Source of the DNA: Amycolatopsis orientalis DSM 43388
GTDB lineage: Bacteria > Actinomycetota > Actinomycetes > Mycobacteriales > Pseudonocardiaceae
Length of the DNA stretch: 64,000 nucleotides
Assembly: GCF_000411975.1 (NCBI RefSeq)
Contig: NZ_ASXG01000154.1
Coordinates: forward strand, 206,912-270,911
Direction: 5' to 3'
Shown here in pieces: positions 42,381-51,182 of this stretch. Under the pieces are notes generated by a model, which searched no databases, was not told the DNA's origin, and saw only the letters and a list, made by a program, of their open reading frames with translations. The position numbers were made by a program, and so were the translations under genes. Each line of letters begins with the position of its first letter. Positions within the stretch are counted from its first letter, which is position 1.

Positions 42381-43550
42381 ATGCCCGCCCTCACCGACGC
42401 CGAACTGACCGTCCTCGGCCTGCTCGTCGAGCAACCCCGGCACGGCTACGAACTGGAACGAGTGGTCGAGGAACGCGGCGTCCGGTCCTGGACCGCACTC
42501 GGCTTTTCGTCGATCTATTACGTCCTCGACAAACTGGCCAAGCGCGGCCTGATCGAAGCCACCGGCGGCCCGCGCTCCGGGAAGTCGCGCGCGACCCTTC
42601 AAACCACCCAGGCAGGTGTCGAACTCTGCGCGGACGCCACCCGCGAAGCGCTCAGCAGCATCACCCCGACCCACGCGCGCGTCCTCGTCGCCATGGCGAA
42701 CAGCCCGGTCCTGCCGGACGAGGAAGTGCGTTCCGGACTGACCGCGCGAGTAACCGCACTGCGCGAGCAACTCGCCGAAGTCCGGGCGACGCGTGCCCGC
42801 CAAGAACCCCTGCCGGACGCCGCGGCGGCGATCTTCGACTACAGCGAAGCAATGCTCACCGCCGACCTCACCTGGACCGAAAACGTCCTCGCCAAGGAGA
42901 CCTCGATGGAGAAGTACGACGTCAAGAAAGCTCACCGCGCACTGTATGCGCCGTCGGCGAAAGACTTCACCGTCGTGGAAGTCCCCGCGCTCCAGTACCT
43001 CGCCGCCGACGGCCACGGAGATCCGAACACCTCTCCCGAGTACTCGAACGCCGTCGAAGCGCTGTACGGAATCGCTTATGCAGTGAAGTTCGCCAGCAAG
43101 AAAACCCTCGGGCGGGACTTCGTCGTCGGACCGCTCGAAGGACTGTGGCGCGCCGAGGACCCCGCCGTCTTCCTCACTCGGGAGAAGGGGAAATGGGACT
43201 GGACGATGCTGATCAATCAGCCGGACTGGGTCACCGAGGAGATGGTCCGGGAAGCCGCCGAAAGCGTCGCGAAGAAAAAGGACAACCCAGCGCTCGCCGG
43301 AGTCCGGCTGCGCACCTTGGACGAAGGCACCAGCGTCCAGATCCTGCACGTCGGCTCATACGACGACGAAACGCCTACGCTGCACCGGCTCCACGACGAA
43401 TACCTGCCGGAAAACGGCCTGACGTTCAACGGCGACCACCACGAGATCTACCTGAGCGACCCGCGCCGCACCGCTCCGGACAAGCTCAAAACGGTGCTGC
43501 GGCAACCGGTCAAGCCTCTTGGAACACGATCTGCTCCGGCGGAGGCGTGA
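42381..43550 (+). CDS. PadR regulator fused to a GyrI-like small-molecule-binding domain
   Basis: The 389-residue frame has an N-terminal PadR winged helix (LLVEQPRHGYELERV, then ALGFSSIYYVLDKLAKRGLI) and its C-terminal helical dimer region. From about residue 176 (MEKYDVKKAHRALYAP) it continues as a complete GyrI-like/effector-binding domain of about 210 residues, normally a separate protein. AAGGAG lies six bases before the internal ATG at 42906, so the second half may also be made alone. The GyrI part could bind the effector that releases the PadR part. Confidence 0.85.
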   Translation: MPALTDAELTVLGLLVEQPRHGYELERVVEERGVRSWTALGFSSIYYVLDKLAKRGLIEATGGPRSGKSRATLQTTQAGVELCADATREALSSITPTHARVLVAMANSPVLPDEEVRSGLTARVTALREQLAEVRATRARQEPLPDAAAAIFDYSEAMLTADLTWTENVLAKETSMEKYDVKKAHRALYAPSAKDFTVVEVPALQYLAADGHGDPNTSPEYSNAVEALYGIAYAVKFASKKTLGRDFVVGPLEGLWRAEDPAVFLTREKGKWDWTMLINQPDWVTEEMVREAAESVAKKKDNPALAGVRLRTLDEGTSVQILHVGSYDDETPTLHRLHDEYLPENGLTFNGDHHEIYLSDPRRTAPDKLKTVLRQPVKPLGTRSAPAEA

Positions 43551-43672
43551 GCTTCAAGGGCTGCCGCGCCTTTGCTGCCACTGCGCGCCGCGATCGAGCC
43601 GTCAGTGGATCGTCCCGCACGCTGCCCGGGAAACGCGAAGGCGACCGCGCGGCCGTCAACGGCACGAGAACG

Positions 43673-43705
43673 ACGGTAACTGCCGGACCGGCCGGCAGTT
43701 ACCGT
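43673..43705. terminator. Bidirectional hairpin terminator
   Basis: A perfect 14-bp stem (ACGGTAACTGCCGG and its complement) with a 5-base loop lies about 120 bases after the PadR-GyrI stop, between convergent transcripts. Confidence 0.75.
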
Positions 43706-43782
43706 GCTTCCCGAGCCGCCACGGACCGGTCACTCGGATCGCGACCACTTGTCCCGCAACGGATTCCTCCGTGCGCGCCTCG

Positions 43783-43908
43783 TTACTGGCAGGCTTCGCA
43801 GTCCGGGTCGTCGATCCGGCAGGCGGCACCGTCGACGAGCGGAAAATCGAAGTCGTCCAGAACGGGAACGACCGCGGCGGACTCTTCTGGCGTGGTGGGA
43901 GCAGACAT
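43783..43908 (-). CDS. 41-residue ORF with Cys-rich C-terminus (candidate small peptide)
   Basis: Starting at ATG 43908 and ending in TAA at 43783, this ORF encodes an acidic peptide opening MSAPTTPEESAAVVPVLDDF and closing CRIDDPDCEACQ, with three cysteines in the last twelve residues. It lies 51 bases downstream of the cupin gene on the same strand. GC3 is high and the acidic leader plus Cys-rich core resembles peptide precursors or small metal-binding proteins, but no modifying enzyme is adjacent and the ribosome site is weak. Not seen in the neighbouring frames as a better gene. Confidence 0.4.
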   Translation of the reverse strand: MSAPTTPEESAAVVPVLDDFDFPLVDGAACRIDDPDCEACQ

Positions 43909-43959
43909 ATCCGTTGTAGCGCTCAAGATCGCCGAACATTCCGTGACGCCCGCCACAGT

Positions 43960-44355
43960 TCAAGCGATCCAGTCCGGAAGAATCTTGTCCCCGTCCTCCG
44001 TCGCGCAAGCCGGCACCACCCCGGTCCGATACACCCGCGTGCTCCCCGGCGCACACACGATCGCCACCATGCCGCTCCGCGCGTCAGCCCGCACCTGCCG
44101 CTCCAGATCGGCGGGCAACACCACCGTCTCCCCCTTTCCCGCGACCTCCACGACCCCGTCCACGGTGATCTCCGCAGCTCCGTCGAGGATCGTCCACACC
44201 TGCTCGGTGTCGAACGCATGCACCGGCCCCACCGCACCGGGGGCCATCTCCACTCTCCACACCGCCTGCCGGCTGCCGCCCTGCGTCGGCGAAGCCAACG
44301 TCGTCATCACCGCATTGGGCGTCTCCGTCCGGCGGCCGTCCCGGATCACTGTCAT
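43960..44355 (-). CDS. Cupin-domain protein
   Basis: The ATG at 44355 has GGGGAG upstream and gives 131 residues; the more distal ATG at 44394 would overlap the operator and is less likely. The cupin barrel shows VGPVHAFDTEQVWTIL (first motif, with one His and Glu kept) and ETVVLPADLERQ. Only part of the usual metal ligand set is present. It is divergent from a MarR gene and probably under its control. Confidence 0.82.
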   Translation of the reverse strand: MTVIRDGRRTETPNAVMTTLASPTQGGSRQAVWRVEMAPGAVGPVHAFDTEQVWTILDGAAEITVDGVVEVAGKGETVVLPADLERQVRADARSGMVAIVCAPGSTRVYRTGVVPACATEDGDKILPDWIA

Positions 44356-44374
44356 GTGCCGCTCCCCGTTAAGA

Positions 44375-44414
44375 TAGACAATCAGGTTGTCCATATAGTC
44401 AACGGGGTTGTCTA
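44375..44414. promoter_or_regulatory. MarR operator between cupin and MarR genes
   Basis: TAGACAA at 44375 and TTGTCTA at 44408 form outer arms; an inner inverted repeat GACAA-TCAGG-TTGTC is at 44377-44391. The element directly abuts the MarR start, so binding would block both divergent genes. Confidence 0.6.
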
Positions 44415-44417
44415 CCT

Positions 44418-44888
44418 ATGTCAAGCGATCCGCACGGATACGAGCTGCCGCTGCGCCTGCTGTTCGGCTTCCGCAGCCTGATCGACGACCTGCACGCCGA
44501 ACTGGCGAAGCAAGGCCACCCCGACGTACGCCCGATGCACGGCTTCGTCTTCCAGGCAATCGGCCCGTCCGGCACGACGGCCGTGGAGCTGGGCCGCACG
44601 CTCGGCGTGTCCAAACAAGCCGCGGGCAAGACGATCGACGCCCTGGAGCGCCTCGGCTACGTCCACCGGCAACGCGACCCGGACGACGGGCGCCGGATGC
44701 TGGTACGACTGACTGACCGGGGGTTGGACTGCCTGGCCAAGTCAGCGCGAATCTTCGACCGGCTGCGGACCGGATGGGCGGAAACCCTGGGCGCCGAGCG
44801 GCTTCGCGCGCTGGAGGAGGACCTGCGGAAGGTCACTTCCCCGGAGTCCGCGCGACTGGATCTGCCGGGATGGTTCGCCGGCCATTGA
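44418..44888 (+). CDS. MarR-family transcriptional regulator
   Basis: A 156-residue winged-helix protein with TTAVELGRTLGVSKQAAGKTIDALERLGYV as recognition part (quoted segment: VELGRTLGVSKQAAGK) and wing DPDDGRRMLVRLTDRG. It likely represses the divergent cupin gene and itself. The downstream proline-rich protein gene begins about 30 bases after its stop. Confidence 0.92.
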   Translation: MSSDPHGYELPLRLLFGFRSLIDDLHAELAKQGHPDVRPMHGFVFQAIGPSGTTAVELGRTLGVSKQAAGKTIDALERLGYVHRQRDPDDGRRMLVRLTDRGLDCLAKSARIFDRLRTGWAETLGAERLRALEEDLRKVTSPESARLDLPGWFAGH

Positions 44889-44920
44889 CGCAGCGCCTTG
44901 ACACGGCGCGGAGGCGGCAG

Positions 44921-45475
44921 TTGGATCCGTTCATGCAGCGAAGAGGGGGAATCCTGCTGGCGTCCGCTGTGACGGCCGGCGCGGTGCTCGCGGTAGCGAT
45001 CGGGTTGTCGTCCGGCGGTGATCAACCGCAGGCCAATCCGGTGGCAGTTTCCACTCCTTCCGCGACTCCCACTCCGCCGTCCCCGCCCCCTTCTCCCTCG
45101 CCCTCGCCTTCCCGAGCCGCGGCGACGCCTGCACCGCCGGTTCTCCCCTCCACCAGCGCGCATCCCGCACACCGGAGCGCATCCGCACCGAAACCCGCGC
45201 ATTCAGCACCGTCGGGGAACGCCCCCAGCGACGCGGTCCGCTACCGCGTGTACGAGCCGCCGATCAACCCACGGCCGCAAGGACAGGTGCCCGGAGCGGG
45301 GTGGGAACCGGGCACGAAGTCCGGCAACACCGGCCCGTCGGACGAACCCGTCACGACCCCGACCCCCCCTGCCGAACCCAGGGACGCACTAGCCCGATCA
45401 CGCGTCGATGACCACGCATCATCGTCGGCAGTTCCCGCTGAAGCACCCGGCCAACTGACCACCCGCCCGGAGTGA
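44921..45475 (+). CDS. Proline-rich membrane-anchored protein
   Basis: The TTG at 44921 is preferred because GGAGG lies six bases before it (184 residues); ATG 44933 is an alternative. One signal-anchor helix (GILLASAVTAGAVLAVAIGL) is at about residues 10-30. The rest is a low-complexity Pro/Ser/Thr/Ala region, probably extended through the cell wall, with a short conserved-looking patch RYRVYEPPINPRPQGQVPG. I recognise no family. Confidence 0.6.
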   Translation: MDPFMQRRGGILLASAVTAGAVLAVAIGLSSGGDQPQANPVAVSTPSATPTPPSPPPSPSPSPSRAAATPAPPVLPSTSAHPAHRSASAPKPAHSAPSGNAPSDAVRYRVYEPPINPRPQGQVPGAGWEPGTKSGNTGPSDEPVTTPTPPAEPRDALARSRVDDHASSSAVPAEAPGQLTTRPE

Positions 45476-45499
45476 TCAGCGCGAACGTCCAGACATCCG

Positions 45500-46330
45500 T
45501 TACCGGCGAAGGCTGATCGGCGGAACCGTCGCTCCCCGCAACGTCAGCGCGTCAATCGAAACCGGCCGATACGTCAGCGTCTCCAACCGCTCCACCATTG
45601 TGTCCACCGGCGCTTCCCCGTCCGTACCGAAGAAAAACGCCCACTCATGCTCCGGCGACCCGAAGTAAACCGGCATCGGGAAGACCTCCTCGAACCGGCG
45701 CCAGCACTTCACCAAGGTCGAGTTCCGCCACAACGTCGGACACCCGCCCTGATACGCCACCACGCCGCCAGGCGTCAGCAATGCCCGGCACCGCGCCAGA
45801 AATTCCTTGCTGTACAACCGATTGTGCTGCGCTTCAGGGTCATCCTGCTCATCCGGAAGATCCACCAGCACCACGTCGTACTTCTCCGCGCAGGCGTGGA
45901 CGTACTCCCACCCATCGGCGTAACGCACTCGGATCGGCCCCTCGCCCCGTTCCGCCCGCGCCAGCTCAGCCGGCGTGTACCCGTACGGAAGATGCTCCGC
46001 ACAAAGCCGCACGGCCTCCGCGTCGATGTCCACGTGATCGACCGACGCCCCCGCCTCAGCCGCGATCTGGCACACCACGCCCTCACTGGACCCGACCACC
46101 AACACCCGATCCACAGTGGACGCCAGGAGCAACGCCGGAACCAGCAACGCCTCGTGATATACCAGCTGGCTGAACTCGGTGCTCTGCCGCTCGTCGTCGC
46201 AGAACAGCGAAATCCCCTGCGCCGTCTTGCCGATCACCAGATGCTGGTAAGCCGTCCGCGTGTCGACGAGCACGTCCGATACCTGCCACCGCCGCGTCAG
46301 TCCGGCACCGACCGGTTCCTCGATGTTCAA
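45500..46330 (-). CDS. speE: Spermidine synthase-like aminopropyltransferase
   Basis: The 276-residue protein has the spermidine synthase fold: a short beta N-domain with QHLVIG and TEFSQLVYHEAL, the nucleotide loop VLVVGSSEGVVCQIAA, acidic DIDAEAVRL and the catalytic DLPDEQDDP. It transfers the aminopropyl group from decarboxylated SAM to a diamine. Its start overlaps the stop of the decarboxylase-AdoMetDC fusion by four bases, so the complete pathway is one transcript. Confidence 0.9.
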   Translation of the reverse strand: MNIEEPVGAGLTRRWQVSDVLVDTRTAYQHLVIGKTAQGISLFCDDERQSTEFSQLVYHEALLVPALLLASTVDRVLVVGSSEGVVCQIAAEAGASVDHVDIDAEAVRLCAEHLPYGYTPAELARAERGEGPIRVRYADGWEYVHACAEKYDVVLVDLPDEQDDPEAQHNRLYSKEFLARCRALLTPGGVVAYQGGCPTLWRNSTLVKCWRRFEEVFPMPVYFGSPEHEWAFFFGTDGEAPVDTMVERLETLTYRPVSIDALTLRGATVPPISLRR

Positions 46331-47835
46331 CTGTCTTCCTGTCCTCTGTGGATAGTGGTGACTCGCGAAACGCGCGCACCGAGCAAGTCGCGCAACAACT
46401 GAACGGCCAACTCCGGATCTGCCCTACGCCCGCACGTGAACACGTCCACAAACGCTGAGCCGCGCTCCGGATACGTGTGAATCGAAGCGTGCGACTCCGA
46501 CAGCAACGCCATCGCCGTCACCCCGTGCGGCTCGAACTGTTTGTACGTCACTTCGCACACCGTGGCACCAGCCTTGTCCAGCGCACGTTCCAAGCTCTCA
46601 CACAAAACCGCCGGGTCGTCGAGCAACTCCGCGGACACTCCGGAAAACTCAGCCAGCACGTGTCGTCCCGCGAATTCTCCGACGCCGCTGGATTGCCCGC
46701 CCACGAAGTACGACCGCAACGGCGGAAACCCGTTGAAGGACACCGAAGAGTAACTTTGGGTATACGCCCCCGCGTTCGGAATGTCGACGTAATCCCCAGC
46801 CCGCAACGCCAACGGCAACCGATACGGCGTGCGTTGATAAAGCACGTCGTCCCCGTCGCAAGTCGGCCCCGCAACCACCACGGGCCCGTCCGGACCGCCG
46901 TCGTGCGCGGTGACCAACCGATACGCGATGGCCTCGTTCTCCGCCTCGGCAAGCCCGCCGTACCGACCGATGTCGAGGTACACCCAACGCTTCTCGTCCG
47001 CCGGCGATTTGCGCGACACCAGCACAACCTCGCTGCGGATCATCCCCGCCGAAGCCACTACGGCCCGCCCCGGCTCGAATGACAACTCCGACGCTGCCGC
47101 GAAATGCCGTCCCACCGATTCGCGAATAACGGCCGCGTACTCCGCCAACGGCGGCGGCTCGTCCCGATATGCAACCGGAAAACCGCCGCCGATATTCAAC
47201 CCCCGCAAGGAAACCCCGCACTCGGCAACCGCACGAGCGACCGCGCCCGCCGCCGCGATCCCGACTTCCCACGCCCGCGGATCGACATGCTGCGACCCAA
47301 CGTGAAACGCGACCCCCTCCGGGTCAAGCCCCCACTCCGCCGCCCGCGCCAAGAGCTCGACCGCCATCTCGGGCGCACATCCGAACTTGCGTCCGAACGG
47401 CGTCTGCGCCCCCGGACTGTCCACCAGAATCCGGCACGAAACAGTCGCGCCCGGTGCGAACTCCGCGATCTTCTGCAGATCCTCGAGGCTGTCAAAGGTA
47501 AACCGCCGCACCCCCACGCGGTGCGCGAACTCGATGTCCCGCGCCTTTTTCACCGTGTTGCCATAGGACAGCAACTCCGGACGCACCCCTTGCGCGAGAC
47601 ACAACTCGATCTCCTCGCGCCCCGCGACATCGAACCCCGCACCAGCTTGCCGCAACACCCGCACGACTTCCGGCGCAGGATTGGCCTTGACCGCGTAGTA
47701 CATCCGCGCTTCGGGCAGCGCCTCGCGAAGCCGCTGGCAGTTCGCGCGCACCAGGTCAAGATCCACGACCAGACACGGCGTCGGCGGCTGCCGCTCCTCC
47801 AGGAACGCCCGGCAGCGCTCCAACCCTTCAGTCAC
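46327..47835 (-). CDS. Fused PLP ornithine/lysine-type decarboxylase and AdoMet decarboxylase
   Basis: The 502-residue protein joins two polyamine enzymes. Residues 1-385 are a fold-type III decarboxylase: YYAVKANP (PLP lysine), HVGSQ, LNIGGGFP, EPGRAVVASAG and the catalytic GPTCDGDD. Residues about 390-500 are a bacterial SpeD: LLSESHASIHTYPE, with Ser as pyruvoyl-forming residue, and FTCGRRADPE. Self-cleavage at the Glu-Ser bond would split the chain within the SpeD part. GTG 47835 is close behind a TATACT at 47844-47849, so the message is near-leaderless. Confidence 0.9.
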   Translation of the reverse strand: MTEGLERCRAFLEERQPPTPCLVVDLDLVRANCQRLREALPEARMYYAVKANPAPEVVRVLRQAGAGFDVAGREEIELCLAQGVRPELLSYGNTVKKARDIEFAHRVGVRRFTFDSLEDLQKIAEFAPGATVSCRILVDSPGAQTPFGRKFGCAPEMAVELLARAAEWGLDPEGVAFHVGSQHVDPRAWEVGIAAAGAVARAVAECGVSLRGLNIGGGFPVAYRDEPPPLAEYAAVIRESVGRHFAAASELSFEPGRAVVASAGMIRSEVVLVSRKSPADEKRWVYLDIGRYGGLAEAENEAIAYRLVTAHDGGPDGPVVVAGPTCDGDDVLYQRTPYRLPLALRAGDYVDIPNAGAYTQSYSSVSFNGFPPLRSYFVGGQSSGVGEFAGRHVLAEFSGVSAELLDDPAVLCESLERALDKAGATVCEVTYKQFEPHGVTAMALLSESHASIHTYPERGSAFVDVFTCGRRADPELAVQLLRDLLGARVSRVTTIHRGQEDS

Positions 47836-48185
47836 AACGCCCGAGTATAGGTGCCAGGTTCAGCGCAACAGCTCTGCCAGCCTGCGCCGCGCGAAGTCTA
47901 CGAACGGTACACAGTCCATTACTTGACAGCCCGCGTCGCCGATCTTCCCCCCACGGAAACCGCTGCATCTGTCCCGAGGTACGCCGGAGACGGATCCGCC
48001 ACGTGCGGCGTAAACGCCGTTCCCGCAGCACTCACCACGCACACAAAACCCCGCGGGACCGACTCCGCGTCAACGACACCCACGCGCTCTTCTGCCCGCC
48101 AAGACGCCCACTCCAATCAGCTCTGGCTCGGCCCCCCGAAGGACGCCGAGCCAGAACTGACCAATCAACCGCGACGGAGCCACGA
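47836..48185. other. Gap with polyamine operon promoter and P450 hairpin
   Basis: The 350 bases hold a TATACT -10 box at 47844-47849 on the minus strand, directly in front of the fused decarboxylase gene, and at 48122-48155 an 11-bp hairpin (TCTGGCTCGGC and complement, 12-base loop) downstream of the P450 gene that probably ends its transcript. No gene is convincing. Confidence 0.6.
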
Positions 48186-49376
48186 TCACCAGGCGACCGG
48201 AAGCTTCTGCACCCCGTAAATATTCTGCACCTCAGGCCGCAGAGAAACCTCCCCCGCCACCCGCAACGTCGGGAACCTCCGCGCCAGCGCGGGCAGCGCC
48301 ACCGTCATCTCCACCCGAGCCAGTTGCTGCCCCAGGCACTGGTGAATCCCGTGGCCGAACCCGACATGCCCGACCGCCGAGCGCCGGACGTCCAGCTCGT
48401 CCGGCCGGTCGAACTTCGCCGGATCCCGGTTGGCCGCCTGCACCGACAGCACGACCGTCTCCCCGGCCCGGATCACCTGACCGCCGACCTCGACGTCCGC
48501 CAACGCGGCCCGCACCCCGGTGTGCGCGATGGACAGGTACCGCATCAACTCCTCGACCGCTGCGCCGGCAGCCTCCGGCTCGTCCCGCACCACCGCCCAC
48601 TGCTCCGGATTGCGAAGCAGCGCGTAGGTCCCCAACGCGAGCATGTTCGCCGTCGTGTCCAGCCCGGCCGCCAGGAGGAACGTGCCCAGCCCGGCCAGTT
48701 CCTCGTCGGTCAGGTCGCTGCGGGTCAGGTCGCTGAACAAATCGTCCGTGGGCGCGTCCCGCTTAGCCGGTACCAGCGAAGCCACATACTCCTGCAACTG
48801 GCCATAAGCAGTCATCCGTTCTTCTTCGGAAAGATCGACGTCGTTGATCGCCGCCGCGTGCCCCAGAAAAGACGCCCGGTCCGAATACGGCACCCCGAGC
48901 AATTCGCAGATCATCACCGCGGGCACCGGATGTGCGTACGCCTCGAGCAGATCGACCCCCGGCCCGGCCTTTTCCATCGCGTCCAGATACTCGCGCGCGA
49001 CCTCGGCCACCCGGTCGCTGAGCAACCGCATCCGCCGCACGGTGAACTTCCCGGTCAGCAGCTTCCGGAACCGGGTGTGCTCCGGCGCGTCGATTCCCGT
49101 CATGTCCCCCACCGGAGCCGGCGGCAGTTCCGGATAGTGCTCCATCCCGGGGAACGGGTAGTGCCACAATTCGTACCGGTTGCTGAACCGCTGGTCCCCC
49201 AGGATCGCCCGGACCTCCGCGTGCCCGGTGGCCAGCCAGCCGACGTGCCCGTCCGGGAACCTCATCCGGGCGAGCGGAGCCCGGTTCCGCACCTCGGTCA
49301 GCGACGGCGGAGGATCGAACGGGCAACCCGGCGCCCGCCCCATCGGAACCCCTTGCACGATCTCCTCGCCAGTCAT
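48186..49376 (-). CDS. Cytochrome P450
   Basis: The ATG at 49376 gives 396 residues, normal for soluble bacterial P450s. The I-helix has AGLDTTAN, the K-helix has EELMRY (ExxR) and the heme loop is FGHGIHQCLGQQLAR with the cysteine ligand. The substrate is unknown; CYP107/105-like macrolide or lipid oxidation is possible. It follows the ABC exporter gene by 14 bases and so may act on the exported compound. The ferredoxin pair at 33.8-35.1 kb could supply electrons. Confidence 0.93.
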   Translation of the reverse strand: MTGEEIVQGVPMGRAPGCPFDPPPSLTEVRNRAPLARMRFPDGHVGWLATGHAEVRAILGDQRFSNRYELWHYPFPGMEHYPELPPAPVGDMTGIDAPEHTRFRKLLTGKFTVRRMRLLSDRVAEVAREYLDAMEKAGPGVDLLEAYAHPVPAVMICELLGVPYSDRASFLGHAAAINDVDLSEEERMTAYGQLQEYVASLVPAKRDAPTDDLFSDLTRSDLTDEELAGLGTFLLAAGLDTTANMLALGTYALLRNPEQWAVVRDEPEAAGAAVEELMRYLSIAHTGVRAALADVEVGGQVIRAGETVVLSVQAANRDPAKFDRPDELDVRRSAVGHVGFGHGIHQCLGQQLARVEMTVALPALARRFPTLRVAGEVSLRPEVQNIYGVQKLPVAW

Positions 49377-49390
49377 CCCCCAAGCCCCTT

Positions 49391-50206
49391 TCAGTGTGCG
49401 TATTCGCGATTGAAAAGCTTCTTGGACCAGAGATAACCGCCGACGCCCATCACGGCACACCAGCCGAGCGCGAACCAAAGGTGGTTGCCGAGCGGCCGGT
49501 CGAGCAGCAGCGCGCGCAGGGTCTCGATGATCGGCGTGAACGGCTGGTATTCGGCGAACCACCGCAGCGCGCCCGGCATCGAATCGGTCGGCACGAACCC
49601 GCTGCCGAGGAAAGGCAGCAGCAGCAACGGCATCGGCGTGTTGCTGGCCGATTCGACGCTCTTGCTCACCTGCCCGAGCGCGACGCACAGCCACACCAGC
49701 GCGAGCGCCACCACCACGAGGAACCCGACCGCGGCGAACCACGAACCGACCCCGGCGGCCGGCCGGAATCCGACCAGCAGCGCGACCCCGGTGACCACCA
49801 CGAGCCCGAACAACGCTTGCAGCACACTGCCGAGCACGTGCCCGGTCAGCACCGAGACCCGGGCGATGTGCATGGTCCGGAACCGGGCGATGACCCCCTC
49901 GGTCAGGTCCATCGCGACCGAAATCGCCGTTCCCTGCACGGTGGCGGTAATGGTCATCAGCAGAATCGTCGGCGCGACGAAGTTGGCGTATTCGGCTCTG
50001 CCGCCGCCGGCACCGCCTAGTCCGGCGCCGAGCGTGCCGCCGAAAACGTAGACGAACAGCAGCAGGAACACCACCGGCATGCCGACCAGCATGATCGTCA
50101 GCGACGGGTACCGGAGCATGTGCTTGAGGTTCCGGCGCAGCATGGTCAGCGAATCGCGCACCGGGTAGAACCGCAGATCCGGTCCGGCGAGAGCGGGAGC
50201 AGTCAT
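49391..50206 (-). CDS. ABC-2 type permease, DrrB-like
   Basis: The 271-residue protein has six membrane helices (first near residues 30-55, last near 245-262) and the DrrB-type ending with a short basic tail. It contains the family regions FVAPTILLMTITATVQGTA and SMPGALRWFAEYQPFTPIIETLRAL. It forms the channel of a two-gene exporter with the ATPase that overlaps its start by four bases. Substrate may be a lipid or hydrophobic drug. Confidence 0.92.
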   Translation of the reverse strand: MTAPALAGPDLRFYPVRDSLTMLRRNLKHMLRYPSLTIMLVGMPVVFLLLFVYVFGGTLGAGLGGAGGGRAEYANFVAPTILLMTITATVQGTAISVAMDLTEGVIARFRTMHIARVSVLTGHVLGSVLQALFGLVVVTGVALLVGFRPAAGVGSWFAAVGFLVVVALALVWLCVALGQVSKSVESASNTPMPLLLLPFLGSGFVPTDSMPGALRWFAEYQPFTPIIETLRALLLDRPLGNHLWFALGWCAVMGVGGYLWSKKLFNREYAH

Positions 50207-51162
50207 CGGGAAGTCACCTTTTCGTCAGTGGGGTTGCCGGTCAGGGCAAGGAAAACGTCGTCGAGATCGGGGGTGTGCACGGAGAGTTCGCCGACCTTCA
50301 CCGGCAACGCGTCGAGCCGGTCGATCAACGCCTTGAGCGAGTGCAGGCTGCCGTCGCTGGGCACCCGCAGCACCAGCGCGTCGTCCTTCCGCGACGCCTC
50401 GCTCAGCGCGCGTTGCGCCTCCGCGAGGTCGGCCTCGTCGTCGAAGCGCAATTGGACGTGTCCGCCGGGAATTTGGCGCTTCAGCTCTTCCGCGGTGCCC
50501 TCGGCGACAATCCGCCCGTGATCGAGCACCGCGATCCGGTCCGCCAGTTCGTCGGCCTCTTCGAGGTATTGCGTGGTAAGGAAAATCGTGACGCCGCCGG
50601 CCACGAGCTTGCGCACGATTTCCCACATCGCCCGGCGGCTGCGCGGGTCCAGGCCGGTGGTCGGCTCGTCGAGGAAGATCACCCGCGGGCTGCCGACGAG
50701 CGTCAGCGCCAGGTCGAGGCGCCGCCGCATGCCGCCGGAAAAGGTCGAAACCGGTTTCTTGGCCGCGTCGACGAGATCGAACTGTTCGAGCAGTTCGGCC
50801 GTGCGCTGGCGGCGCGCGGTCCGGTCGAGGTGGTGCAGATCCGCCATCAGCAGCAGGTTTTCTTCGGCGGTCAGCAGATTGTCGACGGCGGAGAACTGCC
50901 CGGTGACGCCGATCGAGGCGCGGACCCCGTCCGCCTCCGCGGCGAGGTCGTACCCGGCGACCTGCGCCGCACCGGCGTCGGCATTGATCAAAGTGGACAG
51001 AATCTTCACCGTGGTGGTCTTGCCCGCGCCGTTCGCGCCGAGCAGCGAGAAGACCGTGCCGCGGGCGACCGTGAGGTCGATGCCGTCGAGCACGACGTGG
51101 TCGCCGTAGGACTTGCGCAGTCCGGTCGCGGCGATCGCCGGCCGGGAATGGTTGCTGGACAT
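50203..51162 (-). CDS. ABC exporter ATP-binding protein, DrrA-like
   Basis: A 319-residue DrrA-type ATPase. Walker A is GANGAGKT (about residues 42-49), the signature STFSGGMRRRLDLA, Walker B VIFLDEPTTGLDP, and the C-terminal extension of about 70 residues ends with DLDDVFLALTGN, a mark of the daunorubicin-resistance family. It powers the DrrB-like permease. The DUF4097 gene stands 20 bases upstream. Confidence 0.94.
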   Translation of the reverse strand: MSSNHSRPAIAATGLRKSYGDHVVLDGIDLTVARGTVFSLLGANGAGKTTTVKILSTLINADAGAAQVAGYDLAAEADGVRASIGVTGQFSAVDNLLTAEENLLLMADLHHLDRTARRQRTAELLEQFDLVDAAKKPVSTFSGGMRRRLDLALTLVGSPRVIFLDEPTTGLDPRSRRAMWEIVRKLVAGGVTIFLTTQYLEEADELADRIAVLDHGRIVAEGTAEELKRQIPGGHVQLRFDDEADLAEAQRALSEASRKDDALVLRVPSDGSLHSLKALIDRLDALPVKVGELSVHTPDLDDVFLALTGNPTDEKVTSR

Positions 51163-51182
51163 GACTTTCTCCCAAGCTTTGG

